Assembly (NCBI GenBank): GCA_030057915.1
Contig: JASGUC010000021.1
Coordinates: 1-34,734, forward strand
Source of the DNA: Pseudomonadota bacterium
GTDB lineage: Bacteria; Desulfobacterota; Syntrophia; Syntrophales; UBA8958
Reading direction: 5' to 3'
Length of the DNA: 34,734 nt
Shown: positions 31,674-34,734 of the stretch, one piece after another
Position numbering within the stretch: the stretch's first letter is position 1
How the letters are laid out: each line of letters starts with the position of its first letter
The notes under the pieces: model-generated
What the model saw: the letters and a program-made list of their open reading frames with translations, nothing else
What the model was told of the DNA's origin: nothing
The model's database searches: none
Made by a program: the position numbers and the translations under genes

Positions 31674-32603
31674 ATGGCGATTATTTTACCCCTCGGCGGG
31701 GGAAAGGGCGGTTCCGGAAAGACGTTCCTTGTGGGATCCCTGGCGGCCCTGTTGGCCCGGGAGGGCTTTCGGACCCTGGCGGTCGATGTGGATCTGGGCG
31801 CGGCGAATCTCCACACCATCCTCGGCGTTCCCCATCCCCGGCTGAGCCTCTCGGACTTCCTGAACAAACGGGTTTCCTCCCTGGCGGACACCGTTGTTTC
31901 CACCCCTGCCCCGCTGCTGTTCATGATCAGCGGCGCCATGAACAACCTGGATATCGCCAATCTCGCCCACGAACAGAAGATGAAGGTGATCCGACATCTC
32001 GTCAAACTGCCCTACGACTACATTCTCCTGGACCTTGGCGCCGGGACCTCCTTCAATACCTTGGATTTCTTTTTGGTATCCGATTATGGGGTCTTCGTGA
32101 CCACCCCGGAGCCCACGGCCATAGAAAACATCTATCGCCTCATCAGGGCCGTCTATTTCCGCAAGATAAGAAAGGCCCTGGATACGCATCGCTTTCGGAA
32201 TCTGGCCCGGGAAGCGGAGGAGAGAAACCCCTTGGCGAAGGTCACTAATCCCGACCTCCTGCTTGCGGTGATCCGGGACCTGGATCCGGAACGGGGAGAG
32301 CAGTTGGCCCGGGAACTCGCCTCCTTTCATTTCAAACTCATTGTGAATCAACAACGCAAACAGGACAACCCCCATATTGGCGCCATGATCTGCAAGATCA
32401 TCTCCCGCCATTTGGATCTGAAGATAGACTTTCTTGGCAATGTCGCTTTCGATGATCGGGTGCACAACGCCGTCTGCAAGGCCGGTCTGTTCATAGATCT
32501 CTATCCCTTCACACAGACGGTTCATGACCTGCGCCAGTGTCTCCGCAACCTCCTGTCTCTCCACGCCGAGACCGATAGATGCCAACGGTACGGAAACGGC
32601 TGA
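31674..32603 (+). CDS. MinD/ParA-superfamily ATPase
   Basis: A 309-aa deviant-Walker-A ATPase. The P-loop GGGKGGSGKT lies at residues 8-17, with the signature Lys11 and catalytic Lys16. The A' segment AVDVDLGAANLHTILG and a Walker B-like DYILLDLGAG follow. Such proteins cycle between ATP dimers and ADP monomers to place cell structures such as division sites, flagella, pili or cargo. No MinE, FtsZ, FlhF or ParB partner is adjacent. I do not see the amphipathic membrane-targeting helix of true MinD at the C-terminus, so calling it MinD or FlhG would be premature. The SD (GAGAAGAA) is weak. The next gene begins 22 bp later; both are in one cluster. Confidence 0.85.
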   Translation: MAIILPLGGGKGGSGKTFLVGSLAALLAREGFRTLAVDVDLGAANLHTILGVPHPRLSLSDFLNKRVSSLADTVVSTPAPLLFMISGAMNNLDIANLAHEQKMKVIRHLVKLPYDYILLDLGAGTSFNTLDFFLVSDYGVFVTTPEPTAIENIYRLIRAVYFRKIRKALDTHRFRNLAREAEERNPLAKVTNPDLLLAVIRDLDPERGEQLARELASFHFKLIVNQQRKQDNPHIGAMICKIISRHLDLKIDFLGNVAFDDRVHNAVCKAGLFIDLYPFTQTVHDLRQCLRNLLSLHAETDRCQRYGNG

Positions 32604-32625
32604 TCGTGAAGGATGATCGGGTGAA

Positions 32626-33639
32626 ATGAACAGTCCCCGCCGGCCTATTTTCTACGATATCCTCGAAATCGACGCCGACGCCTCGCCTTACGAGATCCGC
32701 CGCGCCTACCAGGAACTCCATGAACTCTACGCCCATGATTCCCTTGCCTCCTACTCCTTCTTCCGCGAAGAGGAACGGAAGGAACTCCTGGGGGAGCTGG
32801 AAAAGGCGTATCTGACCCTGATCGACCCGGAATTGCGCCGGGAGTATGATCAGAGTCTCATCGCCCGGGGTCTTTTGCAAGAGGAGCTGAGTTATCGGGA
32901 GCGGGCCAGGGCGCCGGCGCCCCTGTACGCCTTCGCACGGGAGGCCTCGGCCCGGGTTGACAGACGGCCCCGCCGTGGCGCCTCCGCCGCCGCCGGCCAG
33001 GGGGCGGGCCCCGGGAATATAGCCGCTGACGGCGCCACCGCGTCCAAGATACCGTCTGACGGCGCTGCGGTGTCCGTTGTTGTCGCTCCCGCACCCGCCA
33101 CTCCTGAGACCGCCTCTCCAGAAGTAGCCACGCCCGAAGCCGCTTCCATGCTCGCTGCCTCCGAAGCCCCGTCTAACGAAGCCGCCCCGAAGGCCGCCGG
33201 GCATGCGGCCGCCTCTCCAGAAGTAGCCGCTCCTGAGGCCGCGTCCATACTCGTCGCGCCAGAGATACCCTCTTACGGAGCCACCGCGCCCGCGTCCGCC
33301 GCCGCCGCCGGCGCGGCCGCTCCGGTGGCGCCAACGGCTGAAGCCCTACCGCCTCCCGCGCCCCTGGGCGATCTCGATATCAAGGGCTCCCTGTCCGGCC
33401 CGGACCTCCGGGATTTGCGAATGCGGGCGGGAATCACCCTGGAAGACATCGCCGCCCGCAGCAAGATCAAGGTCTCCACGCTGGAGGCCATGGAGAGAGA
33501 CCGCTACGACTTATTGCCGCCCCTTCCCTACTTGAGGGGTTTCCTGAAGATCTACGCCCAGATTATCCATTGCGACCCCGAGGGGGTAAGCAAGGGATAC
33601 CTGAACCAATTACAAGCCGCACGGGGAGGTTCATCTTGA
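32626..33639 (+). CDS. J-like domain / RodZ-type HTH fusion protein
   Basis: A 337-aa protein with an unusual architecture. Residues 8-80 resemble a J domain (FYDILEIDADASPYEIRRAY, then ELEKAYLTLIDPELRREYDQ), but the HPD loop reads AHD at 36-38, so DnaK stimulation is unlikely. Residues about 95-248 are a low-complexity Ala/Pro/Glu linker containing a 33-residue repeat (from ASPEVATPEAAS near 163 and ASPEVAAPEAAS near 196; DNA starts 33112 and 33211). Residues 252-335 are a RodZ-type HTH (LRDLRMRAGITLEDIAARSK, then LPPLPYLRGFLKIYA). There is no membrane segment, unlike RodZ. The stop overlaps the next start by four bases (TTGA), so the two are coupled. Confidence 0.83.
   Translation: MNSPRRPIFYDILEIDADASPYEIRRAYQELHELYAHDSLASYSFFREEERKELLGELEKAYLTLIDPELRREYDQSLIARGLLQEELSYRERARAPAPLYAFAREASARVDRRPRRGASAAAGQGAGPGNIAADGATASKIPSDGAAVSVVVAPAPATPETASPEVATPEAASMLAASEAPSNEAAPKAAGHAAASPEVAAPEAASILVAPEIPSYGATAPASAAAAGAAAPVAPTAEALPPPAPLGDLDIKGSLSGPDLRDLRMRAGITLEDIAARSKIKVSTLEAMERDRYDLLPPLPYLRGFLKIYAQIIHCDPEGVSKGYLNQLQAARGGSS
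33112..33309 (+). repeat. Two diverged 99-bp in-frame repeats in the J-like/HTH linker
   Basis: Units starting at 33112 and 33211 both open with GCCTCTCCAGAAGTAGCC and then drift. The period is 99 bp (33 codons), so the frame is kept. Confidence 0.65.
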
Positions 33640-34734
33640 CCGATAAGAAGGGATCGGAAAACGAAGCAGGCATTCCGGAAGGAAACGACCATGTAATCAG
33701 GGAGTTGGAGGAGCTTTATCATAAGGTTGCCTCACTGGACGACCCGTCGCCCCACCCCGATAACGTTATCGATTTTCATGACGCTTACAACACCCTCCAG
33801 ATCGATCCCGACGCGACGCGGCAGGAGATCGACGCGGCATACGAGAAGATGAAGGATGCCTGGCGGGAGGACCGTTACCCGCGGGTCCCTCTCTGGAACG
33901 AACGGGCGGCGATTAAACGCCGGGAGATTGAACAGGCCTATGATGCCATCGTCAGGTTCCATACTCGGCGCCGCAAGGAAACGACGCCGGTGATCGTCGC
34001 CGCCGCGCCGTCCTCTCAGGGGTCCGCTGCTTCCGACGACTTCTTTCAAGTTGATGAAACAGCCACCCCCTCGGCCATGAACGACGACCTGGTCGAAAGG
34101 CCCAAGGAGCGTCGGTGGAGATTCCGGCTCATCCTGGCCGGGAGCCTGGTGCTCCTCATTGCGGCCGGGGCGCTTTTCTGGCCCGAGTTCTATCACTACA
34201 GCACCATCGAGATATCCCACCGCATCTACCCCCTCCGCATTCACCGCCTTACCGGCAACGTGGCCTATTTCGACGGTAAGGAGTGGCGTCGGCCTCCCTT
34301 GTCGGGGGGAACGGAAAGGGCGGAACCGCCCCCATCCACGGGGACCCCCCCCGCGGAGGCCCCGCCGCCGGAGAAGGCGAAGGGCATCGTCCCCGAGGTG
34401 GCGGTAAAATCCCCGCCGCCGGCGCCGACCAAGAGCGCCAGTCCGGCGACCGTATCCGCCGGACAGACCGTATCCGCCGGACAAGCAGTCGCTGCCGGGA
34501 AGGACATCTCCACAGGACAGGCCGTATCCACTGAAAAGGCCGTATCCGCCGGACAAGCAGTCGCTGCCGGGAAGGACATCTCCACAGGACAGGCCGTATC
34601 CACTGAAAAGGCCGTATCCGCCGGACAAGCCGCTTCCACCGGAAAGGTCGTCGCCGCCGGACAGACCAGCCCCGCTGGAAAGGTCGTCTCCACCGGAAAG
34701 GCTGCCCCCACCGGAAAGGTCGTCTCCACTGGAC
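33636..34734 (+). CDS. Membrane protein with J-like domain and hexapeptide-repeat tail (partial)
   Basis: At least 366 codons, open at the right edge. The start is a TTG at 33636 with GGGGAGG six bases upstream, overlapping the previous stop. Residues about 45-115 resemble a J domain (FHDAYNTLQIDPDATRQEID, then EIEQAYDAIVRFH), again with no HPD. One membrane segment follows at about 168-183 (LILAGSLVLLIAAGALF), placing the rest outside the cytoplasm. After a Pro-rich stretch, from about residue 270 the chain is a run of hexapeptides of the form V-S/A-A/T-G-Q/K-x to the edge, including two identical 72-bp DNA units. I recognise no enzyme or binding domain. Together with the HTH gene before it, it could supply the membrane and periplasmic half of a split RodZ. 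Confidence 0.78.
   Translation, partial: MTDKKGSENEAGIPEGNDHVIRELEELYHKVASLDDPSPHPDNVIDFHDAYNTLQIDPDATRQEIDAAYEKMKDAWREDRYPRVPLWNERAAIKRREIEQAYDAIVRFHTRRRKETTPVIVAAAPSSQGSAASDDFFQVDETATPSAMNDDLVERPKERRWRFRLILAGSLVLLIAAGALFWPEFYHYSTIEISHRIYPLRIHRLTGNVAYFDGKEWRRPPLSGGTERAEPPPSTGTPPAEAPPPEKAKGIVPEVAVKSPPPAPTKSASPATVSAGQTVSAGQAVAAGKDISTGQAVSTEKAVSAGQAVAAGKDISTGQAVSTEKAVSAGQAASTGKVVAAGQTSPAGKVVSTGKAAPTGKVVSTG
34468..34630 (+). repeat. Exact 72-bp tandem repeat (two copies plus a 19-bp third)
   Basis: 34468-34539 and 34540-34611 are identical; the first 19 bases of a third copy follow. Each unit encodes 24 residues made of four related hexapeptides (for example VSAGQA, ISTGQA), so an 18-bp ancestral unit has been duplicated, then the 72-bp block again. 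The exact identity indicates very recent amplification. Confidence 0.92.

Noticed and set aside
33731..34729. Minus-strand frames rich in Gly-Tyr or Ala-Thr opposite the repeat gene
   Set aside because: They are reverse translations of the hexapeptide array. The plus-strand frame has the SD, the coupling to the upstream gene and the membrane segment.

Overview
This window reads as chromosome of an anaerobic, probably syntrophic or fermentative, deltaproteobacterium (Desulfobacterota; a Syntrophales-like lineage is my inference). The clues are an indolepyruvate:ferredoxin oxidoreductase, a benzoyl-CoA reductase / 2-hydroxyacyl-CoA dehydratase-type cluster, a PilS/PilR pair of the deltaproteobacterial form, an apgM gene beside hom, a DUF4911-like gene, and a liv transporter with an acyl-CoA synthetase inside it. 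The DNA is GC-rich, and several genes use TTG starts with good Shine-Dalgarno (SD) sites. I saw no tRNA, rRNA, CRISPR array or intact insertion sequence.

Layout. 1-105: the 3' end of a DUF488-like gene. 106-955: a gene-poor stretch with two 69-bp repeats, each carrying a large palindrome and a leftward promoter-like pair; a 52-bp inverted pair; and a small SD-led ORF. 956-1909 (minus): a CbpA-like J-protein. 2012-8094 (minus): a tight six-gene run hom, apgM, thioesterase, TPR protein, iorA, iorB. 8307-11425 (plus): purM, purN and a phosphofructokinase, followed by rpmB (11523-11720). 11721-12965 (minus): a histidine-rich hypothetical and a DUF4911-like protein. 13081-14823 (plus): recJ behind a good promoter. 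14853-21598 (minus): livK, livG, acyl-CoA synthetase, livH, livM, livF. 21883-24964 (minus): pilS and pilR, closed by two intrinsic terminators that sit directly before livK. 25299-28795 (minus): two dehydratase/reductase subunits and their ATP-dependent activator. 28942-31458 (plus): comEC. 31674 to the right edge (plus): a MinD/ParA-like ATPase, a J-like/HTH fusion protein, and a membrane protein with another J-like domain and a long hexapeptide-repeat tail, cut by the window edge.

How the genes may work together. hom with apgM suggests aspartate-family (threonine) synthesis using the proposed ApgM-type homoserine kinase. The liv transporter, the acyl-CoA synthetase, IorAB and the dehydratase/reductase cluster fit anaerobic uptake and CoA-linked breakdown of amino, branched or aromatic acids; the window does not fix the substrate.

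The least conventional part is the right edge. A deviant Walker-A ATPase is co-transcribed with two J-like proteins that both lack the HPD motif. One carries a RodZ-type HTH but no membrane segment; the other has a single membrane segment and a recently amplified repeat tail. This looks like a split, elaborated RodZ-like envelope or positioning module. It is the best candidate here for an undescribed system.
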